Origin: Gloeophyllum trabeum ATCC 11539
Lineage: Eukaryota; Basidiomycota; Agaricomycetes; Gloeophyllales; Gloeophyllaceae
Length of the DNA: 48,468 nt
NCBI RefSeq assembly: GCF_000344685.1
Contig: NW_006920424.1
Span: 548,932 to 597,399 of the forward strand
Reading direction: 5' to 3'
In this document: positions 10,268 to 21,700 of the stretch, piece by piece
Layout: every line of letters starts with the position of its first letter
Numbering within the stretch: position 1 is the first letter of the stretch
Translations under genes and position numbers: made by a program
The notes under the pieces: model-generated
Databases searched by the model: none
Told to the model about the DNA's origin: nothing
Seen by the model: only the letters and a program-made list of their open reading frames with translations

Positions 10268-13200
10268 ATGGACTGGCCCGTGTCGACCTTCAACGGCACC
10301 TGGGACGAGCCTGCTGGCCCGCCACCGGGCTCCCCTCCGACTTGTACGATGCTATTCCTTTTGTCGCTTTGCTGCCTTATGACTTTGTTGTGAAGATAAA
10401 TTCGAAGGACCCTGGTTCACCACCCAACTCATCCTTTCCGCCACCATCGGTCTCGTCTCGTTTCTGCTCTTCTCCTATTGCCGCACCCGATGGCCGCTGC
10501 TGTTCGCGCCCCGGACGAAGCTCAAAGGTGCGTCGATTGCTCGCTATGTCGGGTAATGCTAAAGAGGCGGGTAGGCTTCTCCCCACATGAGGCACATGCA
10601 CACCAGGCGTTCTTTGGTTGGATACTGCCCACCATACGCACCTCCGAGTATACCATTCTGCAGATAGTGGGTCTAGATGCTGCAGTGGTACGTCCGTCTC
10701 TTCACGTCATCTAGGTTCATGACGGACAATACTCCCTGCAGCTTTTGAACTTCTTCAAGATGTCATTCTACCTCTTCTCCGTCTGCTCCGTATTTGCGAC
10801 CTTTACCCTCATGCCTATCAACCTACGCGTACGTCTCCCTGTTCGCCGAAACGAATTGTCCTGGAATCGGCTGTTTCACGCCTATTCCGTGGTGACTGTA
10901 GACTGCAGAGCTCACGACGAATGCTCCGAGTATATCTCTATTATAAGCATAGCTGAGGATTCAGCTGGCAATGATCGCCGTATACTCTCAGCATTTGTTG
11001 GACACTGTGGAGCTCCCTGGTTTATGATCACAACGCAGTTGTCGTAAAACATCTGTTTTCGTGGACCCATACTCCTGGTGCTAATCTGCTCATGCACCCA
11101 CAGAGTAATATCGGCATTGGCGACGAAGACGAAGACAGCGACTGGCCCTCCTGGGGAGACTCCTTCGCCAGCCCCAACACCACCAAACCAAAGACCCCCA
11201 CCGACAAACCCACTGACTGGCTCGACCTCATCTCCGACGCCAACTCCTACCTGACCATCCACCTCCTCTTCACCTACCTCTTCACGCTCCTCTCCCTCTG
11301 GTTCATCTACCGCAACTACCGCCGCTTCATCCGCGCGCGCCAGCTCTTCTCGCTCGAGCTCGTGCACTCCATCCCCGCGCGCACCGCCATGCTCTCCGCG
11401 CTCCCGCCGCACCTGCAGTCCGAGCGCGCGCTTGCGGAGTACTTCGAGGGCATGAACCTCGCCGTCGAGAGCGTCACCATCTGCCGCGAGGTCGGCTCCC
11501 TCAAGCGCTTGCTCGACAAGCGCACCGACGCGCTCCTGCAGCTCGAGCAGGCGTGGACAAAGTACGTCGGCAACCCGAGCACGGTCGAGGCGTACGACCC
11601 GTCGAGCAGCGCGCCGGCGTACACGGACGGTGAGCCCGGCGCGGTCGAGGCGCAGCAGCCGCGCCTCGTCGTCCCGCACCGCAAGCGCCCGAGCATCCGC
11701 CCCGGGTGGTTCAAGCCGAAGGTGGACGCGCTCGAGTACCTCCAGGCGCGCTTCGCCGAGGCGGACGCGGCCGTGCAGGCGAAGCGGCGCTCGGGAAAGT
11801 TCAGGGCGACGCAGACGGCCTTTGTCACGTTCGAGAAGATGTCGAGCGCGGTGCGTGCTCCCGCTCCCCCTTTGCCTTAATGTGCTTACCTCCTGCGTCG
11901 CCAGCAAATTGCCGTGCAGACCGCACACGCCCCCGCCCCCGCGCAATGCCTCACGCACCAGGCCCCCGAGCCGCGCGACATCGTCTGGGCGAATATGTCG
12001 CACTCGCCGCGCGCGCTCGTCATCCGCGAGACGCTCGTGCTCGCCGCCATCTGCGTCCTCCTCCTCTTCTGGCTGCTGCCCATCACCTTCCTCGCCAGTT
12101 TGCTGAGTTACAAGGAGATCAAGAAGGCGTGGCCGTGGCTCGGGCGGTTGATCGATAGGAATGACAAGGTGCAGGCGATCGTGCAGAACTCGCTGCCGTC
12201 GGTCGCGATGATGAGTCTGAATGCGCTGTTGCCGTTTTTGCTGGAAGGTATGGGTTTTCCGTTGTAGTGCATGCGTCGACCGCTCAAGACGGTATTTGTG
12301 GATAGCCCTCACGTATCTCCAGGGCTACCGCGCCCGCAGCTGGATCGAGTACTCCCTGCTGAAAAAGTGCGTACTCTACCCGCCTGCCACAGGAAACGCT
12401 CACGTGTGTCGTAGGTACTTCCTCTTCCTACTGACCAACGTCGTCTTCATCTTCCTCCTCGCGAGTACGTACTGGCAGCTCGTGCGGGACCTCGCCAACT
12501 CGCCTGGCAAGATCCCTGAGAAGCTCGCGGAGGCACTGCAGAAGGGTAGAGCGAGGTACGTCCGATGTCCATCAGGTGATACGCTCAGTCTCACCTTGAT
12601 GCAGGCATTTCTTCTTGTCATATGTCATCCTGCAAGGCGAGTCGCAGAGGCAGTCACAGAGGGATGACTGTACTGATGGACAGTCGTGCAGGGATCGGTA
12701 TCATGCCCCTCCAGCTCCTCAACTTGGGCGTCATCATTCCGAAGATGTTATTCCGGGTATTCACCCGTACCCCTCGAGGTTTGTGTTCATCCGACGATGC
12801 TCCTCGCTCTCTGCCAACTTGAACTGAGAGCGGATCCTGAATCCTGCAGACTTTGCGGAGCTGAACGCGCCGCCGATGATCAACTACGGCGTCGTCTACC
12901 CACAGGCAATACTGATATTCACGATTACGATTCTCTATAGTATTGTCCAGCCGCTCATCGTCATATTCGGCGCGATATACTTTGGGGTGGCATACGTGGT
13001 GTACAAATATAAGCTTCTATTCGGTAGGTGCTTCTTCTCTCGCACTATGCGTCTTCCTAGATCGTACCCACTGAATCTACCCTTCTTCTCATTCGCTCCC
13101 TGCAGTCTTCTACAAACCCTATGAATCGCAGGGGCAGGCCTGGCCAATTACGTTCACGCGGCTCATCTGGGGCGTGGTCATCTTCCAGATCTTCATGATC

Positions 13201-14329
13201 GGCAACTTCATCCTGCGGCAGTCGTACGTGCTGTCCTTCCTCGTCGGGCCGCTGCTCGCGGGCACTCTGTTCTGGGCGTGGCAGACGGACAAGACGTTCC
13301 GTCCGCTCAGCAAGTATGTGAGTCTGAGCTCGGTGTACGAGGTCGAGCGCGGGGAGGAGACGGCGGATGTGGTAAGGTTGAGGGCGGGCCATCCGGTGAC
13401 GTGGTCGCAAAGGTTGGTTTGGAGAACGATCGCGGTCTGCGATATCTGCTCATTCTTTTGTTAGCAATTTGAATAGGCGGCGATATGCGCAGAATGATGA
13501 GACGCTCTACGTCGCTCCGGAAGACGCGAGGACGGATTATGTATGTTTATCCATCCCTGCTTCTCTTCTTACTTCCTGACACTCGAGAACACCAGTCTCA
13601 ACCACCAATGGCGAACTGGTATAGCGGCGTGCTAAAGTGAGCCAACAAGTTTCTCCCACGACTTAAACTGCACTGACACTCGGCTTGCACAGTACCGGAA
13701 AGCGACGGTACGGCCATCCCGCACTGACCGGTGTCCTCCCACAGCCATGGCTTCCTCTGAAGAAGGGCCAGGCACTGGTCAACAACGGGCGACCGTCACA
13801 GGGGAAGAAGGACGAAGCAGTCGTCCTGACCCTGCGAAAGCGGGTGAGTGTGTCCCGCCGCGCTTCCCGGCACCTGGGCAGCCGGGGCGCACCCACCGCT
13901 CCGCTGCCCGAAGAACAGGGCGAGACGCAAGCGCAAGCACCCCGCGACGTAGAGGATCCCTGGCGCGACGACGCGTCTGGCTCATCGAGAAGGCTGCAGC
14001 CACATCAGCAACACCTTGCGCACCGGCTCAGCTACGACCACGGTTCGGGTGTGATTATGCTGCCCGAGGACGGCGCGTGGCTGGACGAGGAGGAGTCGGA
14101 TTCGGAGGACGACTTTGGGTCGCCGATCGCGCCTGGGAGTCCCGCGAATGGGAGCGAGGAGCCGGCCGGGGAGCAGACCGGGCAGCAGGGACAGGGGCAG
14201 GCTTCGACTATCTCGGAGGGGACGTCGCCTGCGAATTCGAAGCAGCGCTACGGGACGTATTATCACCACCCCGAGAGAAGGCGGCAGACGATCCCTGGGG
14301 CGTTCTCGCCGGGGCATAATGATGAGTGA
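10268..14329 (+). CDS. CSC1/OSCA/TMEM63-family cation channel protein
   Basis: This protein belongs to the osmosensitive, calcium-permeable channel family (DUF221/RSN1-7TM). Fifteen exons close in phase to 1013 residues: 10268-10343, 10396-10527, 10575-10687, 10742-10828, 11104-11850, 11905-12247, 12306-12366, 12415-12555, 12605-12636, 12692-12778, 12850-13023, 13106-13412, 13477-13540, 13596-13636 and 13693-14329. The order is an N-terminal membrane segment (about 33-53), two more segments, a cytosolic RRM-like domain with EYFEGMNLAVESVTICR and TAFVTFEKMSSAQIAVQ, and then APEPRDIVWANM leading into the seven-helix pore region. The pore region includes NYGVVYPQAILIFTITILYS. The acidic C-terminal tail contains DEEESDSEDDF. 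Exon 9 is only 32 nt and ends in a GC donor. The intron before exon 5 is long (275 nt). Confidence 0.93.
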
Positions 14330-14466
14330 GGGGATGATCTTAGGGAGGGAGGGAGGGAAGAAGCAAGGGATCTTTGGTAGTTTACAGTTACACATTACTA
14401 TGCTGCAGGTATCGCACATGTCTTCGCTAATCCGTATACCCCAAGCAAACAGAACCCGACGTCCTT

Positions 14467-15511
14467 TTAGAGGTACATGCCCGAGTCTGGCGGGGGCTCG
14501 TCGCGTTTGAGGGTTAGCCATGGGGCGCGAGCTGAGATTCTACTGCTGTTTCTGTCCCACTTTGATGATGCCTGTTCGCCGAGGGCTTGCAGCAGCCACT
14601 CGTGGGCTGCGGCCATGGTAGCCGTAGGCCAATCGATCTCCCTGCTGAGGCCTAATGACGATAACTCTGATGCTGGGGGAAGCATCGAGTATGGAGAGGG
14701 CAGGAGGAGGAGGGTGGCGGCGCTGGAGCTCAACGCCGAGATGAGCATGAAGGCAGCGGAGGTGGCTTGCAGGACATTGGGAGGCGCGAATGGGGAGGCC
14801 CCGCGGCCCTGAGGATAAATGTCAGTCTCACTTATGTCTGGAGAACTGGGTCGCTCGAGCAACATACCACAGGTGACCAGGCGTCTGTGCTCAGATACCT
14901 GATCGGAGCATCTGCGGCTGAGATGGGGTGGGCGTCGATGTATTGCGGGGCTGAGTAGGTATCGAGGATTACGATGCTAAGGATAGGTGGTCAGGGCGAC
15001 TAAACGGCTCGATTGACATGCAACACGTACCTAGTCGGCTTAAGTGCAGCGATCACGGCCTCGGCATACGCGTACATCGCCCACGTCGGTATGCGTATCG
15101 TAGCTTCAGACACCACAACAGTCGCTTTCGTCCACGACGGCGAGAAGGCAAAGCCAACCTAGAACTAATTCACTGAATTGTCAGGGGAGAGGTATCCAAA
15201 GAGCTTGCAGTACCTGTATCCCATTCAACACTATCGACGCCTTGACCTCTCCCAGTCCGACGCCCTTCGCCCACGTCTGCGCTGCCAGCCCAATGGCTAG
15301 AAGCATCGGTTTTTCGGTTGGGTAGTCGCCAGCGATTTTGACATCGACGACGCGGTTAGCCTGGGCGGCGGGGGGAAGCAGCGGGTTCTCTTCGTCCTCC
15401 TCGTCCGACTCGACCGCGTAGCGCGGCGGGATAACGTCGGCGAGAAAGTCTGTGTCCTGTGTAGCGCATCCGTGAGCGATGAAACACTCAAAGCTCCGGA
15501 ACACGAACCAT
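14467..15511 (-). CDS. Probable proteasome assembly chaperone 1 (PSMG1/PAC1-like)
   Basis: Exons 15214-15456, 15031-15158, 14868-14976 and 14467-14808 join in phase. Placing the start at the lone ATG 15509-15511, followed by a 52-nt GT-AG intron, gives 274 residues beginning MDTDFLADVIPPRYAVES. An acidic patch (ESDEEDEEN) is followed by KPMLLAIGLAAQTWA and later PNVLQATSAAFMLISALSSS. That arrangement resembles PAC1, which pairs with PAC2 to guide assembly of the proteasome alpha ring. The match is from general pattern and not from a signature motif, so the family call is tentative. The reading frame itself is well supported by closing phases. The first exon is inferred, because no longer ATG-started frame reaches this exon. 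Confidence 0.55.
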
Positions 15512-15675
15512 AGGTATGCGCTGACAAGGTACAAGTGCTGGTAGACGTTGTACGCAACCGCCCCTATTTGGTGTATGTCGCGGTTTCACGCGTTCTGAAA
15601 CGGAGCGCGTCTGTCTGCTTGAACACTGCTACCATCCTTCTTGTCCCATCAATTCCTGCAACAGCTCCCTTTACG

Positions 15676-16381
15676 ATGGTATGTACCACACATACAGTTT
15701 ATTCGCTCTTCCTGACTGATACACTTCCAGAGTGACAACGCTGGTAATATCTCGCCAATTATATACTCGGACGAAAAACAGCTAACATGCTGCTTCTTCA
15801 GAGTACAAAGAGGCCTTCGCACTCTTCGACAAGAAGGGGACGGGTGCAGTACCCAGAGAGACCCTGGGCGACCTTTTACGTGCCCTTGGGCAAAACCCTA
15901 CGCAAGCCGAGGTTGCTGAGATCGTAGCTAGCGCCCCTCGAGAAGGTATGTCTGACCGAGTCCCTCCTACTACTGACCATCGACTGATACTCGGGCAGTG
16001 GACTATAAGACATTTCTCACGATTTTGAACCGCCCAGACGGCTTCAAGCCCGCAGGTACACCAGGTACGCTCGCTTACTACCATCTCACTCGATCCTGCT
16101 AACCCGGGCTGTGATGACACAGAGGAGTTCATTCGCGGCTTCCAGGTGTTCGACAAGGAGGGCAACGGGTTCATCGGTGCGGGCGAGCTGCGGTACGTGC
16201 TCACACAGCTCGGGGAGAAGATGACGGACGAGGAGGTCGACGAGCTGCTCAAGGGGGTGCAGATCGGCGCGTACGTGCTCCCTACTCTCTGTGTTCGGAG
16301 GGGTCATGCTCACATCTGTGATTTACCAGCGATGGGAACGTGAACTACGAGTCCTTTGTGCGGACAATCCTGAGTCAGTAG
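15676..16381 (+). CDS. Myosin essential light chain, Cdc4/calmodulin-like
   Basis: Six exons (15676-15678, 15731-15743, 15802-15945, 15999-16064, 16123-16270, 16330-16381) give 141 residues, the same length as fission yeast Cdc4. It has EF-hand repeats. The first loop ([12 protein letters not shown]) lacks the usual glutamate at position 12 and probably does not bind calcium. The third loop ([12 protein letters not shown]) keeps all ligand positions. [18 protein letters not shown] is typical of calmodulin-related light chains. In fungi this protein binds type II and V myosin IQ motifs and acts in the contractile ring and polar growth. Exon 1 contains only the ATG, followed directly by GTATGT. 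Calmodulin itself is excluded by the short length and degenerate loops. Confidence 0.9.
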
Positions 16382-16639
16382 GCGATGCGCCATAGACGGT
16401 AGCAGGAGCAGCTCGGTGTCAGGTTGCACAATTAATTACTAATGTATGTACGACGACGATGATACCCATTCTTATGACAACGACAGTCTCCAAGTCCACA
16501 GTGGGTACGAAAGACGCGTACATTACAAGTCAAACAGCTAGCATGACGGGTAGCACCTGCTACGCCTGCGGGGGATGGATGCATCGAGTCATGAGTATTG
16601 AGAGAACGCAATAAACACCTAAAGTCCCGTCTAGTAATT

Positions 16640-18545
16640 CTACTCCTCGTCGCTCTCCTCTGTATCATACCCGTCCTCCCCAGGACTGTCGTCCGCACAC
16701 CTCTCCACGACGAGCTGTGCGCCGCCTTTGAGCCCCTCCACGTCGGCGATGCTCCTGTCGGGCAGCCACTCTATCTCGCGCCGGGGGTACGTGAGCGCAA
16801 GCTTGAACCCCCACCATTTGTCCGGATCCCCGCCGAGCAAATCGATCTGTTCGCGCACGTCTGTTTCCCCGAACGCATCCTCTCCCGAATACGAGCGCGC
16901 GTCCGTATCCACGCCGCCCATCAACACCTCCGCGTCGACGTATGCGTAGAGCACAGTGAGACTCGCGGCGGGGTCGAGGACGACCACCTTCCTCGCGCCG
17001 CTCGGGCTCCTCACCGCGACCCTCACGCCGTCCTTCACCGGATCCACCAATTTCCTCACCCACCTCCTCTGCCTCCTCCTTACCGCCTCCCGCTTCTCGC
17101 GCCTGAACGCCTCCGCCTCGCGCTCCTCCATGCGCCTTCTCTCCTCCTCCCTTTTCCTCCTTTCCTCCTCCATCCGCGCCTGCAGCCGCTCCGCGTCCCG
17201 TCGCGCGGCCTCCGCAAACGCGCGCTCCTGCTCCGCGCGCAGGGCGCGGTCACGGTCCTGGCGTGCGCGTGTCTGGCGCGTGCGCTCGAGGACGGGCGTG
17301 ACGCGAGGGAGGAGCTGGGAGTCGAGGTGGCTGAGGAGCTTGGCGGGCGCGGTGGCGGCGTGGCCTTGGTGCCGCGAGAGCACGGTCAGGGAGAGGGCGG
17401 GGGAGGAAGCGGTGGTGGTGCTGGAGCCGGTTGTACGCCGTGGCTGGAGGGCGACGAAGGCGACGAAGGGGAAGGTGGTTGCTTGGAGTTTTTGCGAGGC
17501 TGTGGGAGAGATGAGATGGTGTATGCGCAGGAACGTGGGTGCGGTACATACCGCTCCAGGTGTCTGGGTCTCTGACGTCTCCGCCCCAGACGACGAAATT
17601 GTTCGAGTGCAGCAGGTGCACGAATTTCGGGTCCGTAAGTGTCGTTCTAGGGCAGTATTAGCAACCCGTGGAAACAAGCAGAAAGAGACAGCTGTTCACC
17701 TCTTGAACTCGGCTACATCATCATGCTCCTCGCTCACGAGCACCACACAGCCAATCCGCGCCTCGCGCTCGCACCTCCTGAGAGCCTCCTCATAGCTGCT
17801 TACCACAAAGTCCGGGAGCACCTTCTTCCCGTCCTGCGCGGCCGCCTCCAGGTCCTCCACCGCCGACCCGAGCAGCCCCGCGCGGCTGATGCACGTCGCG
17901 CCCGTCTCCTCCTCGAGCGCGCGCACCCATCTGTCTGCGGCGCTCTGCGGGTCGACGGACTTGGGCGAGGCCGCGGAGAACCCGCGGAGGAAGGTGAGGC
18001 TGGAGAAGCGCGTGGGCGCAAGCCCGAAGGGGAGCCGCAGGAGCATGTAGAGCGTGCGCAGGATGCCGGAGATGAGATTGAAGGGGAAAGCGAGGAGGGA
18101 GAAGAGCATGCTGGGCCGGGGAAGGTGCGAGACGGTCGAGTTGGACTGTATGCGGTGGGGGAAAGGAGTTCGTGAGCGCTGCGATTGTTCCGAACGGTCG
18201 GCAGCTTACCTGAGCGCCCCGCCTCCTACCTGAACCGGTCAAAGGCCGGCTCTCGTCCTCGTCCTCGTCGTCGTCGTCAACGACGTCAATCCGTGCACTC
18301 GCGTTGTCGTCGGCGGTAATGTTATTGCGTGCAAAGCTGGACGTCTCGTGGTCACCGAAGAGCACGTTTGCCGCTTTCTTGGAGACATCAGACATCCGCG
18401 TTCACTATGCGGTACCAACGCTCACCTCGATGTCCCAGTCGACGCTCTCGAGCACGGATATTGTTGTGTCTGCATCGCAGCTGCCGTCGGTCAAAGTCTG
18501 CAATTGCTCGACGGCCGACCGCTGGGTCGGGTTCAAGTTGTTCAT
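16640..18545 (-). CDS. UBXD8/FAF2-like UBA-UAS-UBX protein
   Basis: Five exons (18426-18545, 18210-18377, 17700-18145, 17552-17646, 16640-17499) close in phase to 562 residues. An N-terminal UBA-like domain (residues 1-40, ending VLESVDWDIE) is followed by an acidic stretch. A hydrophobic hairpin at about 109-137 contains LFSLLAFPFNLISGILRTLY. The UAS thioredoxin-like domain includes FVHLLHSNNFVVWGGDV, then comes a long Arg/Glu coiled coil (EEERRKREEERRRMEERE), and a C-terminal UBX domain. This order is that of UBXD8/FAF2 and yeast Ubx2, which sit in the ER or lipid-droplet membrane and recruit Cdc48/p97 for ER-associated degradation. Exon 2 has two donors; GTAAGC at 18209 keeps the hairpin frame and the nearer GTAGGA does not. 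The start is the first ATG of the UBA exon. Confidence 0.92.
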
Positions 18546-18756
18546 TGCGAGGAGAAGCGACGAGCTGTCCTCCCGGTGCAGTGAGGTCAACGGACGCTAA
18601 ATATTAGACTCTGTCCCAGCGTATCCAAATATGGAGCTTAGCTCTCACAGTCCCTATTTGATAAGCCAATCACGAATATTTCTACCTCCAAGTTGTGCTA
18701 TTTTTGGAGTGTCATCACTTACTTTTGCCACCACCCTCCAGAGTCCAGTCGAAGAA
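18546..18756. promoter_or_regulatory. Divergent promoter of UBXD8-like gene and MTR4
   Basis: Only 211 nt separate the two start codons, so both promoters and 5' leaders must lie here. I see no clear TATA box. Confidence 0.5.
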
Positions 18757-21700
18757 ATGGACCTTTTCTCGTTTCTGGACGATACCCGCGATGGCCATAG
18801 CGCCGTGTCTGACGGCGAGGAAGCTCCCATGGAGGTTACGGAGGCCGCAAAGGACGTTCCAAAGAAACGCAAAGCCAGTCCGGATGAGAAACCTCCGTCA
18901 AGAAACGAGGACATGGAGGTGAACGGGAATGCAAGCAAAAAGCCGCGTATAGCGTCCCCCAGGCCAGAGGTTGTCGATGAAGTTGAGATTGAGGCGAAGC
19001 GGGAGGTCGCTGCGAGCGCTGGTCTGACCGGCGCTGCAGTCGAGAGCGGGACGCGGCTCGAACTTCGACACCAAGTGCGTTTCCTCCACTGTGGGCAAAG
19101 ACTGACGTCCCGCTAGCGGACTTACTAAGAGCTCCTCCCGGCTGGGAGAACACTCTCCTGGAATGGGCCTTGCTTGACCTTGACTCGGACATGAAGAGTC
19201 ACCTGGGAACGAGCAATGGAATGTCTGGGATATTTACCGTTATCTTGGAGATTGCGGGACATTCTTGAGACATCTTCATTTCGTTCTTCATGTCTGCCTT
19301 ATGGTCCGTCAAGGAGTATCCAAGGAGAGTGTTCTGCCACCCGTCGCGAGAAACACAGGTGTCCGGTAGCGGGATGCCGGTCCTTGCCACCAGTGCTAAT
19401 TCTTTCCTCCTTTGACCTTAGTTGCATGCATAGGTCCGCCACCAAGTCGCGGTTCCACCGGGCTACAATTATATCCCTATTGCAAATCACGTTCCCCCAG
19501 CCAAGCCTGCTCGGGAGTACAAGTTCACCCTCGATCCCTTCCAGCAAGTATCGGTTCATGCAATACAGAGAAATGAGAGTGTGCTCGTCTCTGCGCATAC
19601 CAGTGCCGGTAAGACCGTTGTCGCGGAATATGCCATCGCCCAATGTCTGCAGAACAAGCAGCGTGTTATCTACACAAGTCCGATCAAGGTAACAGATAGC
19701 GAATTGCATTGTTTTGCACCTTTGCTCAGGTTATGCTAGGCTCTAAGTAACCAGAAGTACCGCGAAATGCTTGCTGAGTTTGGGGATGTGGGCCTCATGA
19801 CCGGAGACGTTACCATAAATCCGTCTGCAACATGTCTAGTCATGACTACCGAGGTAGGTAGAATGTGTGCAGAAACTACGCATGCCCTAATCGTTACTCT
19901 GACCTGCCCAGATTCTACGGTCCATGCTGTACCGCGGCTCCGAAATCATGCGCGAAGTCGCCTGGGTCATTTTCGACGAGATCCACTACATGCGCGACAA
20001 GGAGCGCGGCGTCGTGTGGGAGGAGACGATCATCCTCCTCCCGCACAGCGTGCGCTACGTATTCCTGTCCGCAACGATCCCCAACGCGATGCAGTTCGCC
20101 GAGTGGATATGCAAGTCGCACGAGCAGCCGTGCCACGTCGTGTACACCGATTTCCGCCCGACACCGTTGCAGCACTACCTCTTCCCGGCGGGCGGCGAGG
20201 GGATCTACCTGGTGCTGAACGAGAAGGGTGAGTTTAGGGAGGATAATTTCACCAAGGCGATGGGGATGCTGCAGGAGAAGCAGGGTGAGGACCCTGCCGA
20301 CCCCAAGAGCGGGCGCGGGCGGAAGGGGAAGACAAAGAAGGGCGGAGACAAGAAAGGTACGTCGATTATAGTGACTACTCAGCACGCCTGACTGTCCCCT
20401 CCCCAGGGCCGTCGGATATCCAAAAAATCGTCAAGATGATCATGCAGAAAAATTACAACCCGGTCATCATCTTCGCCTTCAGCAAGCGTGAGTGCGAGGC
20501 GCTCGCACTGAATATGTCCAAGTTCGAGTTCAACTCGGCCGATGAGCAGGACCTGGTGTCCAGCATCTTCGACAGCGCGATCCAGAACCTGTCTGCGGAG
20601 GACCGCCAGCTGCCGCAGATTGCGAACTTGCTCCCCCTGCTCAAGCGCGGCATCGGGATCCACCACGGCGGGCTGCTCCCGATCCTGAAAGAGGTCATCG
20701 AGATTCTCTTCCAGGAGGGCCTGATTAAGGCGCTCTTTGCGACGGAGACGTTCTCTATCGGTCTGAACATGCCCGCAAAGACCGTCGTGTTCACTGCGAC
20801 GCGCAAGTTCGACGGGCGTGAGTTCCGTAATCTGTCATCGGGAGAGTATATCCAGATGTCGGGGCGTGCGGGACGACGTGGGCTAGACGACCGCGGAGTG
20901 GTGATTATGATGTGCGACGAGAAGCTCGAACCGAGCGCGGCAATGCAGATGATCAAAGGCGAGGCGGACCGCCTGGACTCTGCGTTCCACCTCGGCTACA
21001 ACATGGTGTTAAACTTGATGAAGGTGGAGGGGATCAGTCCAGAGTACATGCTCGAGCGCTGTTTCTTCCAGTTCCAGAACAGCGCCGGCGTACCCCTGTT
21101 AGAAGATGGTATGACTGCTGCGCCCTTCACTCTCGCTGGTGGCACTACTGACATGCATCTACAGAGCTTTCGCGGGAAGAACAGGCCATGAAGTCCATAA
21201 CCATCTCGGACGAGTCGCTCGTCGCGGATTACCATTCGTACCGGCAACAGCTCGACCAGATGGCGGCCGACTTCCGCGATGTCATCACCCACCCGAACTA
21301 TAGCTTACCGTTCCTTCAACCCGGCCGACTGGTCAAGGTTAAATACCAGAAGCTAGATTTCGGCTGGGGCGTCGTAATAAACTATCACAAGCGGCTGCCG
21401 CCAAAGGTATATAAGAGTGACACCGCCAATAATGCGTGACGGGCACTGACCGTGTGCTTATAGAACAGGCCGATGCCAGTGGCTGAGGAGATCCCTCCGC
21501 ATGAGCAATACATCGTGGACGTACTGCTAAACTGCGCGACGGGTTCCTCGGTTCCCAAGGATCGCAACGCGTTGAATCTCCCGCCCACACCCGGGGGTGT
21601 GCAACCGTGCCAGCCGGGGCAGACGGGCGAGCCGCTCGTCATCCCCATCCTCCTATCCGCGCTGGATGCGATCAGCTATCTGCGGATATTCTTGCCCAAG

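Noticed and set aside
10912..12312. 466-residue open frame on the minus strand
   Set aside because: It lies antisense to the CSC1-like gene. Its Arg/Glu/Val-rich composition is what the complement of GC-rich codons gives, and the plus-strand model is phase-consistent and family-matched.
10268..14329. Possible Atg9-type autophagy protein
   Set aside because: The size and multiple membrane segments first suggested it, but the RRM-like cytosolic domain, APEPRDIVW and the seven-helix C-terminal region are those of the CSC1/OSCA family.
16598..17575. 325-residue open frame on the plus strand
   Set aside because: It is antisense to the coiled coil and UBX exons of the UBXD8-like gene, with no recognisable features of its own.
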